A stretch of 64,000 bases of DNA, from assembly GCA_016716525.1 (NCBI GenBank), contig JADJWE010000001.1:620001-684000 (forward strand), given 5' to 3'. The stretch is from Candidatus Flexicrinis affinis (GTDB taxonomy: Bacteria; Chloroflexota; Anaerolineae; Aggregatilineales; Phototrophicaceae). The notes under the pieces were generated by a model. It was not told where the DNA came from, searched no databases, and worked only from the letters and a program-made list of their open reading frames with translations. Made by a program: the position numbers and the translations under genes. This document shows positions 34,052-45,190 of the stretch, piece by piece; the first letter of the stretch is position 1, and each line of letters begins with the position of its first letter.

Positions 34052-34586
34052 ACCGGCGGCGGATACGCCACAGGCAAAGCGCCGCGGGTGGGGCGGGATT
34101 ACACTTGCTGCGATCCTGATCGTGATTGCCGTGCTGGTCGGTGTTCAGATTCTTGGCGTGCTGTACGGCTTGCTGTTTCCGCCAAGCCCGCCGGTACCGG
34201 ACTCGTTCACGCTCCTGCAGTCGACCAGCCCCAGCTACGGCGTTGACGACTGGCTGTATGCCTCCAGCGAGGATGCGTGCCGCGTCGTGCGCGACTTTGA
34301 GCGTGCAGGCGCGACGTGCACGGTCGCTCCGGGCGTATGCGACAGCGGTTTCGTACAGATGGACGAGCCGCGTGCCGGTGCAAACATCGCACGCTGCTCC
34401 GGCGAATTCCGCTGGTCGATTTTCGCGCAGCGGTACTTTGCCAACATCGCTGGCGGCTACGGCGACGATCAGCCGACCCGTATTCGTGTCGAACGCGAAA
34501 TCTTCTGGACTGGCACGATTCCAGAGGCCGCACCGGTGCAGCTCAGCACGCCGGGCCTGCCGCCGCTCTCGACGCCCGTGCCGTAG
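34029..34586 (+). CDS. Hypothetical single-pass membrane protein
   Basis: A 185-residue protein starting MSSTGNPKPAADTP, one hydrophobic helix at about 25-48 and an external domain of about 130 residues with four cysteines that could form disulfides (DACRVVRDFERAGATCTVAP, GVCDSG, ARCSGEF). The tail is Pro/Leu-rich (LSTPGLPPLSTPVP). The start is chosen at ATG 34029, giving a 23-base overlap with the previous gene; the longer frame from 33987 is less likely. Same architecture and cluster as its neighbour; the last gene of the run. Confidence 0.65.
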   Translation: MSSTGNPKPAADTPQAKRRGWGGITLAAILIVIAVLVGVQILGVLYGLLFPPSPPVPDSFTLLQSTSPSYGVDDWLYASSEDACRVVRDFERAGATCTVAPGVCDSGFVQMDEPRAGANIARCSGEFRWSIFAQRYFANIAGGYGDDQPTRIRVEREIFWTGTIPEAAPVQLSTPGLPPLSTPVP

Positions 34587-34650
34587 CACGCCCCAATTGC
34601 ACGGTATTTCGCCTGTTATCACGTCCAATTCTGCGCGATAATTCGCACAT

Positions 34651-34674
34651 ACACGGTGGAGTCTGCCGTGTTTT
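34651..34674 (+). terminator. Weak terminator in the gap before ileS
   Basis: ACACGG at 34651-34656 pairs with CCGTGT at 34666-34671, followed by TTT. The 245-base gap 34587-34831 otherwise shows no ORF; I looked for a T-box leader and did not find its conserved motif. Confidence 0.4.
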
Positions 34675-34831
34675 GAATCGTTACGACGATCCACAGAGTA
34701 GTCCAGAAATGGGAGGTGCGCCCGTGACGCGTGGCCCTCAACCGGTTCACGCATCGCGGAAGATTGCTCTCCGGGTTCGCAGTACTGTCGTCACATCTTG
34801 ACCTGTCGAATCCAAGGAGCAGTTCACCGCG

Positions 34832-38017
<3,186 letters not shown>

Positions 38018-38040
38018 TTGGCAATCCTGACCAAAGTCAA

Positions 38041-38072
38041 AGGCGGATCACACCACGTGATCCGCCTTTCTT
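38041..38072 (+). terminator. Rho-independent terminator after ileS
   Basis: A perfect 11-bp stem, AGGCGGATCAC at 38041-38051 with GTGATCCGCCT at 38057-38067, a 5-base loop and TTCTT. It ends ileS about 24 bases after the stop. Confidence 0.9.
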
Positions 38073-38200
38073 GTCTGGTGCTGTGACCCGATTTGTGTAT
38101 TGTCACTAAATAGGTTGCCGGATTTTCCGTATACTAGGCAAAACTCGCCAAGCAGCCCAACTTGCTATACTGGTTGGATGTACCGACTTGGGTGTTAGAA

Positions 38201-39850
38201 ATGACCGATTCCAACACAGTATCGCTGCAGTACTTGCTGCGCACGGCGCTGCCGCCCGAGACCCGGCTTGTCGCGGGGCCTCCGGACGCTCAGATCAGTT
38301 GGGCCGTGGCGCTGCGGGCACAGCCCCCTGCCGACAACGAGCTGTATGGCGGCGAGCTGGCGCTGGTGCAGATGGATCTGCTGCGCAGCTTTGAGAGCCG
38401 CCTCAGCGTGACCGAGGTGGTTCAGCGCCTTGCGGACGCCAATGCTGCGGCGGTCGCGCTGCGCTTACGCGAGGACGTGCCGCCTCAAGCATTGAGCATC
38501 GCCAACCAGCAAAATGTCGCGTTGATCGTGCTGCCGCCGGATTCCAACATGGCTCGCGTCGAGCGCGAGGTCAACCGGCTGATCGTCAGCGGCGCAGCGC
38601 AGGTGACTCAGCGCGCGATCGAGGTGCAGCGCGAACTGGTGCGCGCGGCCGCAGAGAACCGCGAATTGGGCACGCTGCTGCAGATCATCGCGCGGGCGAC
38701 CGGCAAAACAGTCGTCGTCCACGACGACGCCGGCGTGCAGACCGAGGTCGCGTATGCTGCAGGCCAGCGCCGCCCAATGACCGGATCGAGGGGTGCCGCT
38801 GCCGACTCGGCGACGATCGAGAGTTTCCAGCGTTGGCTCCAGCGCGAGTCGTCAAAGGCGCTACACAACGTCGTGTCCAGCCCGCTTGGCTACACCACCG
38901 CGCTTCAGGTCGAGAAGCGTGTAGCAGGATTCCTTTCGCTGGTCACGGGCATGTCGACGCTTGACGAGTTCGACCGATTGGTCTTGACCTACGGCGCGGA
39001 AGTCTGCGCGGTGCAGTTGGCCAAGACGCGCGCCATTGCCACCGCGGTCGAGCAAACGCGCGGCGACTGGGTGCAGATGTGGCTGTCCGGCACGTCTGCC
39101 GACGACGACATGCTGATGGCGCGCGCCGAACAGTCCGGCTTCGACCCCGACGCGCTGTATGTCACCGCGGCGTTTCGGGCGGTGTCGTCGTCCGGCATGC
39201 CGCTTCCGTTGGACTCGTTGATCGGGTTTGTGCGTGACGACCTCACGCGGCGGCAGATCGAATTTGCGACAGGGCAGTACGTCGACTTGATCGTGCTGTT
39301 GTATCCCCTCGATTCGCCGCAGGCGCTGGCGCGTGCTCGCCAGCAGATCGAATACCTACGCGAGCAGTTGCAGGTGCGCGCACCCGGCGGAGTCGTCGCT
39401 GCCGGCATCAGCCGCCCGGTTCAGGGCCTGCATGACCTGCGCGACTCGTATCGTGAAGCGAAAGACGCCCTGACGATTGCGCAGCAGCTCGGCGATGTCG
39501 ACAAGTCGACGTATTACGGCGACTTGAAGCTGTATCAGCTCCTGCTGGGCGTCAAAGACCGCAGTTTGCAGCATCTCCGCCGCTTCTACGAGGAGGCGTT
39601 GGCCCCGCTGGTAGAGCACAACGACCGCAAGCAGGGCGACTTGATCCGCACCCTCAACGGCTTCTTCGATGCCAACGGCAACCTCGCCAAGGCGGCGTCC
39701 GACCTTGCGGTACACCGCAACACGCTGGTGTACCGGCTGGATCGCATCAGCGAACTGACCGGCCTCGACCTCAACGACCCGGAGAACCGGCTTATCCTGC
39801 ACCTCGCACTCAAAGTGCAGCGCGTGTTAGCAACGCTGCCTCCCAGCTAG
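38201..39850 (+). CDS. PucR-type transcriptional regulator
   Basis: A 549-residue regulator. The N-terminal part (about 1-135) carries a PucR-like sensory region (TEVVQRLADANAAAVALRLR then VALIVLPPDSNMARVEREVN), the middle is a GAF-like domain of about 150 residues, and the C-terminus is a PucR helix-turn-helix (GDLIRTLNGFFDANGNLAKA, AVHRNTLVYRLDRI, LNDPENRLILHLAL). Such regulators sense metabolites and activate catabolic genes. Start at ATG 38201; the frame extends to TTG 38162, which lacks a ribosome binding site. A TATACT lies at 38130-38135 but without a convincing -35. Confidence 0.9.
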   Translation: MTDSNTVSLQYLLRTALPPETRLVAGPPDAQISWAVALRAQPPADNELYGGELALVQMDLLRSFESRLSVTEVVQRLADANAAAVALRLREDVPPQALSIANQQNVALIVLPPDSNMARVEREVNRLIVSGAAQVTQRAIEVQRELVRAAAENRELGTLLQIIARATGKTVVVHDDAGVQTEVAYAAGQRRPMTGSRGAAADSATIESFQRWLQRESSKALHNVVSSPLGYTTALQVEKRVAGFLSLVTGMSTLDEFDRLVLTYGAEVCAVQLAKTRAIATAVEQTRGDWVQMWLSGTSADDDMLMARAEQSGFDPDALYVTAAFRAVSSSGMPLPLDSLIGFVRDDLTRRQIEFATGQYVDLIVLLYPLDSPQALARARQQIEYLREQLQVRAPGGVVAAGISRPVQGLHDLRDSYREAKDALTIAQQLGDVDKSTYYGDLKLYQLLLGVKDRSLQHLRRFYEEALAPLVEHNDRKQGDLIRTLNGFFDANGNLAKAASDLAVHRNTLVYRLDRISELTGLDLNDPENRLILHLALKVQRVLATLPPS

Positions 39851-39911
39851 CCACGGCGGTTGAACGCCGCCGGACCGCACGGTATCCTCTAGCGGATTGG
39901 GAGGGTGCTGC

Positions 39912-40982
39912 ATGACGAAACCGTGGCGCGTTCATCTCGCCAACTCCGCAATTGTTCATGTCGATCTCGTGCCGGGTAATCCCGAGCTGGTTGTTGCGTG
40001 GGCGCAGGACGGCATGGCCGCAGTCTATGACCTCGAACGTGGCAACGTCTACGGCACCGCGAACTTCGCCCTGCCTGACGGTCACGCTGAACGCTGGACG
40101 TACCTGCAAGGGTTCAGACTGCCGCACGTCGCGCGGTGGAGCCATGCGTGCAAGCCGCCGGTACACGTTTGGTCGATTGGCAAGCATGCCATCATCCACA
40201 CCGGGGACGCGTCGTTCATGTTGTACACCGGCCCGGACGAACGGCCCAAGACTCTTACGTTTGATATCGAGCCGGACGCGTTCGCCGTCGATGCGGCCGC
40301 ACAGATCGTGGCCGTGCTCGATTCCAAGGGCGCCCTGCTGATCGGCAAGATCGGTGGCGCGATCAAGACGATTAAGCCCGGTCTGCAACCTGCCGACGAC
40401 CTACACTTGCTGCTGCAAATGAGTCCCCGGACACACCGGCTCGTCGCCAGCGACGGAACGCGGTTGGTGGTGATGGACGGCGGAAAGGTGAGCAGCAGGC
40501 GCGACCTGCATTATGCGTGCAGCAGCCTTGCACTGTCGCCCGATGGTACGCGCTTGATGACGTACGACGCCGACAGCGGTGTACTGCGAATGTACGATCC
40601 GGACGGGTTGAAGCTCACGCATCAACGGTTTGCAATCGACGTGCTGAGCGCGTCGGATGAACGTCAGCTGGTCGGATTCGCCGAACTGCCGCCAGTCAAT
40701 GCGGCGCTCAGCGCTCTTGGGCTCGACGACAACGGTAGGTTCGCATTCGCGGTGTTCGGGCAGGTGTGCGGCGCGCATATCTCGCATCTGACGCCGACCG
40801 ACACAGCCGCGGTCGTTGCGCCGCCGTCGACTGTTGATGCACGCAAGAACGCATCTGCACAGCCGCTTAAGACGGTGGCAGCGCCGGCATCGGCACCCAA
40901 GCCAGCGGACTCCAAGACGAACGCCGGATCGTCCTTCGCCAGTTCACCCGAATCGAAGAAGTCGGATCCGCCGGCGTCATAG
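39912..40982 (+). CDS. Beta-propeller-like protein with Pro/Ala/Ser tail
   Basis: A 356-residue soluble protein with repeated WD40/PQQ-like blades (VDLVPGNPELVVAWAQDGMA, LHYACSSLALSPDGTRLM, YDADSGVLRMYDPDGLK) but no signal peptide. The last 60 residues are Ala/Pro/Ser-rich and low complexity. I do not recognise a closer family. Start ATG 39912 has GGAGGG 9-14 bases upstream (39899-39904). It overlaps the convergent zinc-ribbon gene by 6 bases. Confidence 0.7.
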   Translation: MTKPWRVHLANSAIVHVDLVPGNPELVVAWAQDGMAAVYDLERGNVYGTANFALPDGHAERWTYLQGFRLPHVARWSHACKPPVHVWSIGKHAIIHTGDASFMLYTGPDERPKTLTFDIEPDAFAVDAAAQIVAVLDSKGALLIGKIGGAIKTIKPGLQPADDLHLLLQMSPRTHRLVASDGTRLVVMDGGKVSSRRDLHYACSSLALSPDGTRLMTYDADSGVLRMYDPDGLKLTHQRFAIDVLSASDERQLVGFAELPPVNAALSALGLDDNGRFAFAVFGQVCGAHISHLTPTDTAAVVAPPSTVDARKNASAQPLKTVAAPASAPKPADSKTNAGSSFASSPESKKSDPPAS

Positions 40983-41192
40983 CTCGCTGCAATCCCACAT
41001 GAAACCACAGCGGGCGCAGCGAACTTTGCACGCATGCCGATAGACCGGTGCATCGCACGCCGGGCAGACCTCCGCAAGCGCGTAGTTGGGCACCGGCGGG
41101 ATCGCTGGCCGCGGGTCGCGCTCAGTCGTCACGAGGTGCAGACGATGAACGGTGTGCTCGGTATCGGGGGCGTTGGGTTCGTGTGCTTGCAT
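40977..41192 (-). CDS. Small zinc-ribbon protein
   Basis: A 71-residue protein with a C-terminal zinc ribbon, CPACDAPVYRHACKVRCARCG, i.e. two CxxC pairs about 14 residues apart (plus one extra Cys). The N-terminal half is polar and disordered-looking. Such domains bind zinc and often mediate nucleic-acid or protein contacts. It is convergent with the propeller gene and shares 6 bases with it. Confidence 0.72.
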   Translation of the reverse strand: MQAHEPNAPDTEHTVHRLHLVTTERDPRPAIPPVPNYALAEVCPACDAPVYRHACKVRCARCGFMWDCSEL

Positions 41193-41336
41193 GCTGACAG
41201 AGTAACGGAAATCGCTTCAGGCCGCAACGCGAAGCCCTCCAAATACGTATGAATCCCATAGACAACTGCGGATTATGCAGGTGCGCCACGCGCTGGTCGC
41301 CTGCTGTGACGATACGATAGGGCAAGGACGAAAGCC

Positions 41337-42002
41337 ATGACGTACTACACGGAAAAAGCGAAGTTTGACGATGTGATTCGCCCCGATTCGGGCTTCTACA
41401 GCGATCAGGAGCTGACGGGCTGCGGCGCGTATATTGGCGCGTCGGTGCAGTACCCGCTGGTCGGCGGCACGCCGACGTGGACTAAGCTGCTGATTGGCGC
41501 GGTGCTCAACTTCATTCCGTTCTTCGGGTCGATGGTGGTTGCCGGCTATGCGCTGCGCGCGACACGCCGCGTCGCACACGGCGACTACATGCTGCCCGAA
41601 TGGGACGACTGGGTGAACGACTTCGTCCGCGGCCTGATCGTGACCGTCGGTGGGTTCGTCTACGGCCTTCTGCTGATGTTCTCGATGGTGCTGGTGGTGA
41701 CGATCCCGGTTCTCATGATCTTTGCGTTTCCCATGATCATGTATCCGATCGCCAAGTTTGCGGTCACCGACGACGTTACGGCATTTGTCGATGTCGTTGG
41801 GGCGTACCGCGCGGTGTTCACCCGCCCGATCGAGGCGCTGATCGCGTCGCTTTCGTTCTACGTCGTGGCTCTCGTGTTCAGCGTCCTGATTGCGGTTGGG
41901 TTCGTGCTGCTGTTTGTCCCCGGCCTCATGATGGCGTTCGGTCTCACACTGGCCGTCGCATTCCAGACCGGATTGTACGGCCGGATGGCGGTCGACCGCT
42001 AA
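41337..42002 (+). CDS. DUF4013 membrane protein
   Basis: A 221-residue protein with a hydrophobic, glycine-rich body of about five helices and the DUF4013-type opening VQYPLVGGTPTWTKLLIGA and FFGSMVVAGYALRATRRVAHGDYMLPEWDDW. Function of the family is unknown. It ends just before a bidirectional terminator at 42023. Confidence 0.8.
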   Translation: MTYYTEKAKFDDVIRPDSGFYSDQELTGCGAYIGASVQYPLVGGTPTWTKLLIGAVLNFIPFFGSMVVAGYALRATRRVAHGDYMLPEWDDWVNDFVRGLIVTVGGFVYGLLLMFSMVLVVTIPVLMIFAFPMIMYPIAKFAVTDDVTAFVDVVGAYRAVFTRPIEALIASLSFYVVALVFSVLIAVGFVLLFVPGLMMAFGLTLAVAFQTGLYGRMAVDR

Positions 42003-42022
42003 GCGAGACCACACCTAAACGC

Positions 42023-42057
42023 AAACGGCGCATCGTGTTGGATGCGCCGTTTTGTTT
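42023..42057. terminator. Bidirectional terminator between DUF4013 gene and tRNA-Cys
   Basis: A perfect 12-bp stem, AAACGGCGCATC at 42023-42034 with GATGCGCCGTTT at 42041-42052. The A-run on the left and T-run on the right allow it to stop transcripts from both sides, the plus-strand gene and the minus-strand tRNA. Confidence 0.85.
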
Positions 42058-42058
42058 G

Positions 42059-42129
<71 letters not shown>

Positions 42130-42140
42130 GTAGTTTCGTC

Positions 42141-42169
42141 ATTATAGTGGAGTCTCGTATCGTAGGCAA
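42141..42169 (-). promoter_or_regulatory. Promoter of tRNA-Cys
   Basis: On the minus strand TTGCCT (42169-42164) and TATAAT (42146-42141) are 17 bases apart, placing the start about 5 bases before the tRNA 5' end. Confidence 0.75.
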
Positions 42170-42217
42170 GACGAACCACGCCTGCCACGAACTCTTGTCA
42201 CCAAACCGTGACCAGCA

Positions 42218-43465
42218 TCATGCGTTCGCCGACGGGGCAATGCGCTGGGCAAGCTGCGCGGCGGTGATCTCGGCTTCGACGTTGAAGTTGTACATCGCGC
42301 CTTTGCCCTTGTAGTATAGCCCGACCTGAAACAAGCCGGGATATCCCCGGAGTTCGCGTCGGGTCGGTTCGAACTGCGCGTCGATCGCCGGGCCGACGTC
42401 ATACGTGCCGCGATACGAGAGCTTCGCGTAGTCGATGTCATAGGGCCGGCTGTTGAAGCGCCTCGGCCACCCCTGATCGTCGCAATCGAGTTTGAGCCCT
42501 TCGAGGAATCCAAGCGCTGGACGGTAGCCGGTCGCCACGATCACGGCGTCGATCGCGTGTGTCGAGCCGTCGGTGAGGATCACACTGTCCGTGGTGAAGC
42601 GCGCAGGCCCGTCGACGCAGACCACCTCACCGCGTCGCACAGCAGGGATCAGCTCGCCGCCACGGACCGCGACCGCGCCGCTTGTCGATCCTTCTTTCGG
42701 CGTTTTGATGCCGTGCAGCGCCGATTCCGGAAAGCCGAGCCTTTCGACGTAGTCCAGAAATGGCTCGCGGATGCGTTCGGGGAGCCAGCGAGTCGCCAGC
42801 ATCCACGCATGTTTGCTCAAGCCCAACGGATAGCGCCGCCTGAGGGTGATTCCCGTCCGCATGCTCAACAGCGCAGGCTGTGTCGGCCCGTTACGCTGAC
42901 CGATCTCCAGCGCGATATCGAGGCCGCTCGGCCCGTTGCCGACGATCAGGACGCGTTTGCCGGCAAACGGCTCCGGCCCGTGATAGTCGTGCGCGTGAAT
43001 TCGATAGCCCTGAAACTCAGTCAGGCCGGGAACTGCAGCCGTATACGGGTTGCTGAATCGTCCAGTCGCAATCACGACATTGCGGTAACGTTCGTGGCCA
43101 CGGCTTGACGTGACCTCCCACTCGTCGCCGGCCTGCTGAAGGCGCGAGACGTCGACCCCCAGCGTGATGTTGAGCCGATGCGCGTCGGCGAATCGTCCGA
43201 CGTATCCGTGGTACTGCCTGCCGGTCGGGAACTCGCCCCACGAGAGCGGAAAGCGCCGGCCCGGCATGTGCGAGAAGTAGCGCGTGGTATTGAGGCGAAG
43301 CGAAGGGTACAAGCTGGCCCATGTCGAAGCAATGATGTTCGCCCGGTCGATGATCTCGTAAGGCAAGCCGTACTGTTGTAGGAAGTAGCCTGTGACGATC
43401 CCCGCCGGGCCAGCACCGATCACCAGAATCGGGTCGGATGCGTGATCGTTAGCCGTTGACTTCAC
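42218..43465 (-). CDS. Flavin-containing monooxygenase-like FAD/NADPH oxidoreductase
   Basis: A 415-residue flavoprotein. An FAD Rossmann motif GAGPAG is at 17-22, the FMO/BVMO fingerprint FxGxxxH in FQGYRIHAHDY is at 151-161, the NADPH motif GNGPSG is at 176-181, and ATGYRPALGF is near 310. It therefore probably oxidises a nucleophilic nitrogen, sulfur or ketone using NADPH and O2; the substrate is unknown. The start is GTG 43465, whose codon directly follows the -35 of the divergent rpmF promoter, so the two genes share regulatory DNA. Confidence 0.85.
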   Translation of the reverse strand: MKSTANDHASDPILVIGAGPAGIVTGYFLQQYGLPYEIIDRANIIASTWASLYPSLRLNTTRYFSHMPGRRFPLSWGEFPTGRQYHGYVGRFADAHRLNITLGVDVSRLQQAGDEWEVTSSRGHERYRNVVIATGRFSNPYTAAVPGLTEFQGYRIHAHDYHGPEPFAGKRVLIVGNGPSGLDIALEIGQRNGPTQPALLSMRTGITLRRRYPLGLSKHAWMLATRWLPERIREPFLDYVERLGFPESALHGIKTPKEGSTSGAVAVRGGELIPAVRRGEVVCVDGPARFTTDSVILTDGSTHAIDAVIVATGYRPALGFLEGLKLDCDDQGWPRRFNSRPYDIDYAKLSYRGTYDVGPAIDAQFEPTRRELRGYPGLFQVGLYYKGKGAMYNFNVEAEITAAQLAQRIAPSANA

Positions 43466-43484
43466 TGAGGTGCATTCCTATAAT
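43456..43484 (+). promoter_or_regulatory. Strong sigma-70 promoter of rpmF
   Basis: TTGACT (43456-43461) and TATAAT (43479-43484) are separated by exactly 17 bases. The predicted start, about 43491, lies about 58 bases before the rpmF ATG. Confidence 0.85.
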
Positions 43485-43496
43485 ACTCGGACGCGT

Positions 43497-43518
43497 TAGC
43501 CCGTTGGGCTATCTTTTT
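43497..43518 (+). terminator. Terminator-like hairpin in the rpmF leader
   Basis: TAGCCC (43497-43502) pairs with GGGCTA (43506-43511) with a 3-base loop, then TCTTTTTTC. It sits almost at the predicted transcript 5' end, so it may be a stabilising 5' stem-loop or an attenuator rather than a true stop. Confidence 0.5.
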
Positions 43519-43548
43519 TCGTCAGTCATCTAGTTGAGGAGACGCCCG

Positions 43549-43737
43549 ATGGGTCCCCTTCCCAAGCGCAAGATCTCGAAGGGTCGTCGTGACCGCCGGC
43601 GTGCCCATGACGCGCTCTCGCTGAAGCATCTCGTCGAGTGCGATACGTGTGGTGAGTACCACATCGCGCACCGCGTATGCCCGAAGTGCGGTTCATACCG
43701 CGGCCAGACCATCGTTCAGGTGACGACCGAGTCCTAA
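43549..43737 (+). CDS. rpmF: 50S ribosomal protein L32
   Basis: A 62-residue basic ribosomal protein: MGPLPKRKISKGRRDRRRAHD, LVECDTCGEYHIAHRVCPKCG with a complete zinc-ribbon pair, and the C-terminal TIVQVTTES. Start ATG 43549 has GAGGAG 8 bases upstream; an in-frame upstream start at 43534 was rejected. It is not next to plsX/fabH here as in many bacteria, but has its own strong promoter and terminator. Confidence 0.97.
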   Translation: MGPLPKRKISKGRRDRRRAHDALSLKHLVECDTCGEYHIAHRVCPKCGSYRGQTIVQVTTES

Positions 43738-43765
43738 CAGGTCGTCAGCGCAAGACCGTTTGCGG

Positions 43766-43797
43766 ATCGCCCTGCTCAACCGAGCAGGGCGATTTTC
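43766..43797 (+). terminator. Rho-independent terminator after rpmF
   Basis: A perfect 12-bp stem (ATCGCCCTGCTC with GAGCAGGGCGAT), 4-base loop, then TTT and C. It ends rpmF before the convergent sugar-dehydrogenase gene. Confidence 0.9.
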
Positions 43798-43810
43798 GAT
43801 TCCGCAGTTC

Positions 43811-45124
43811 CTACAACGACACGACGCGCGCCGAACCAACGGCCTTCGCCAGCGCGTTCCGCGAGTCGACCACCAACCGCGCCGTCGACTTGACGTGCGT
43901 GTAGTCGATCGCGGTGTGATCGGTCACCACGACGACGCAGTCTGCTTCGGCAAGGAGCGCATCACTGTACGGCGTGCTGGACAGTTTGCGTCCGTCTTCG
44001 AGCCGCAGGCTTGAGACGTGCGGGTCGTGGTAGACGACGTTCGCGCCCTTCTCTATCAGCAGCTGGAGGACGTCAAGCGCCGGGCTTTCGCGCACGTCGT
44101 CGACGTCCTTCTTGTACGCGACTCCCAGCACGACAACCCGTGAGCCGCGCACGGCCTTGCCGTCGTCGTTGAGCGCGTCTGATACCTTTGTGACAACGTA
44201 CTTCGGCATCGACGTGTTGATCTCGCTGGCCAGCTCGATGAAACGCGCCGTGTAGTTCAGCGTCTTGAGCTTCCAGCTCAGGTACAACGGATCGATCGGG
44301 ATGCAGTGGCCGCCCAGACCCGGGCCGGGGTAGAACGGCATGAACCCGAACGGCTTCGACTTGGCCGCCTCGATCACTTCCCAAACGTTGACGCCCAACC
44401 GGTCGCACATCAGCGCGATCTCGTTGACGAGGCCGATATTGACCGCCCGGAACGTGTTCTCCAGCAGCTTGACCATCTCAGCCGACGTCGGCGACGACAC
44501 CGGAATGACGTGATCGACGGCAGTACTGTACAAGGCAACTGCGACCTCCGTACACGCGGGCGTCACACCGCCGACGACCTTTGGCGTATTGCGAACGCCA
44601 TAGGTCGGGTTAGACGGATCGATACGCTCGGGCGAGAAGGCGACGAACACATCTTCACCGGCCTTGAATCCGGCGTCCCGGAACTTCGGCTCGATCAACT
44701 CGTCGGTGGTACCGGGGTAGGTGGTGCTTTCGAGGACGACGAGCAAGCCTTCATGCGCCACCTCGGCGACGGCCTCGAGCGACTGGATGACGTACGACAT
44801 ATCCGGGTCTTTGGTCTTGCGCAGCGGGGTGGGCACGCAAATGCTGATCGCGTCGACCGTCTCAAGATCGCGGTAGTTGGTACTGGCGACGAACTTGCCG
44901 CTCTGCACCAACGGCGCGAGACGTTCGCTGGGGATATCGCCAACATAGCTCTTGCCGCTGTTAAGCAGCGCAACCTTCTCCGCGCTGACGTCAACACCGA
45001 CCACGTGAAAACCGACTTCTGCGAACTCGACCGCAAGCGGCAGACCGACATAGCCGAGGCCCACGATTCCGACCCGCGCGTCACGCGTGCCGATCCGCCT
45101 CAGCAGTTCCTCTTTGTGAGACAT
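43811..45124 (-). CDS. Nucleotide-sugar dehydrogenase
   Basis: A 437-residue NAD-dependent UDP-sugar 6-dehydrogenase that makes uronic-acid precursors for surface polysaccharide. NAD motif GLGYVGLPLA is at 22-31, the AFSPERIDP motif is conserved, and the catalytic cysteine is C274 in GGHCIPIDP. Related to WbpA/TuaD-type enzymes, so the substrate could be UDP-GlcNAc, UDP-ManNAc or UDP-glucose. It starts the distal part of the polysaccharide block and has a candidate promoter inside the end of folC. Confidence 0.92.
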   Translation of the reverse strand: MSHKEELLRRIGTRDARVGIVGLGYVGLPLAVEFAEVGFHVVGVDVSAEKVALLNSGKSYVGDIPSERLAPLVQSGKFVASTNYRDLETVDAISICVPTPLRKTKDPDMSYVIQSLEAVAEVAHEGLLVVLESTTYPGTTDELIEPKFRDAGFKAGEDVFVAFSPERIDPSNPTYGVRNTPKVVGGVTPACTEVAVALYSTAVDHVIPVSSPTSAEMVKLLENTFRAVNIGLVNEIALMCDRLGVNVWEVIEAAKSKPFGFMPFYPGPGLGGHCIPIDPLYLSWKLKTLNYTARFIELASEINTSMPKYVVTKVSDALNDDGKAVRGSRVVVLGVAYKKDVDDVRESPALDVLQLLIEKGANVVYHDPHVSSLRLEDGRKLSSTPYSDALLAEADCVVVVTDHTAIDYTHVKSTARLVVDSRNALAKAVGSARVVSL

Positions 45125-45161
45125 TGGAAAGACAGTCCTTCGATCAGACGAACATAGCGCG

Positions 45162-45190
45162 ATTATAGTGCCTAGATTTGCTCGAAAGAA
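45162..45190 (-). promoter_or_regulatory. Candidate promoter of the sugar-dehydrogenase gene
   Basis: TATAAT on the minus strand at 45167-45162, in the gap after folC's stop; the -35 region is weak (TTCTTT, 45190-45185). It would allow separate transcription from folC. Confidence 0.4.

Noticed and set aside
34587..34831. Possible T-box leader before ileS
   Set aside because: No conserved T-box sequence or antiterminator pairing was seen; only a weak hairpin is present.
38101..38200. Promoter for the PucR gene
   Set aside because: TATACT occurs at 38130 and 38166 but neither has a -35 at a usual distance.
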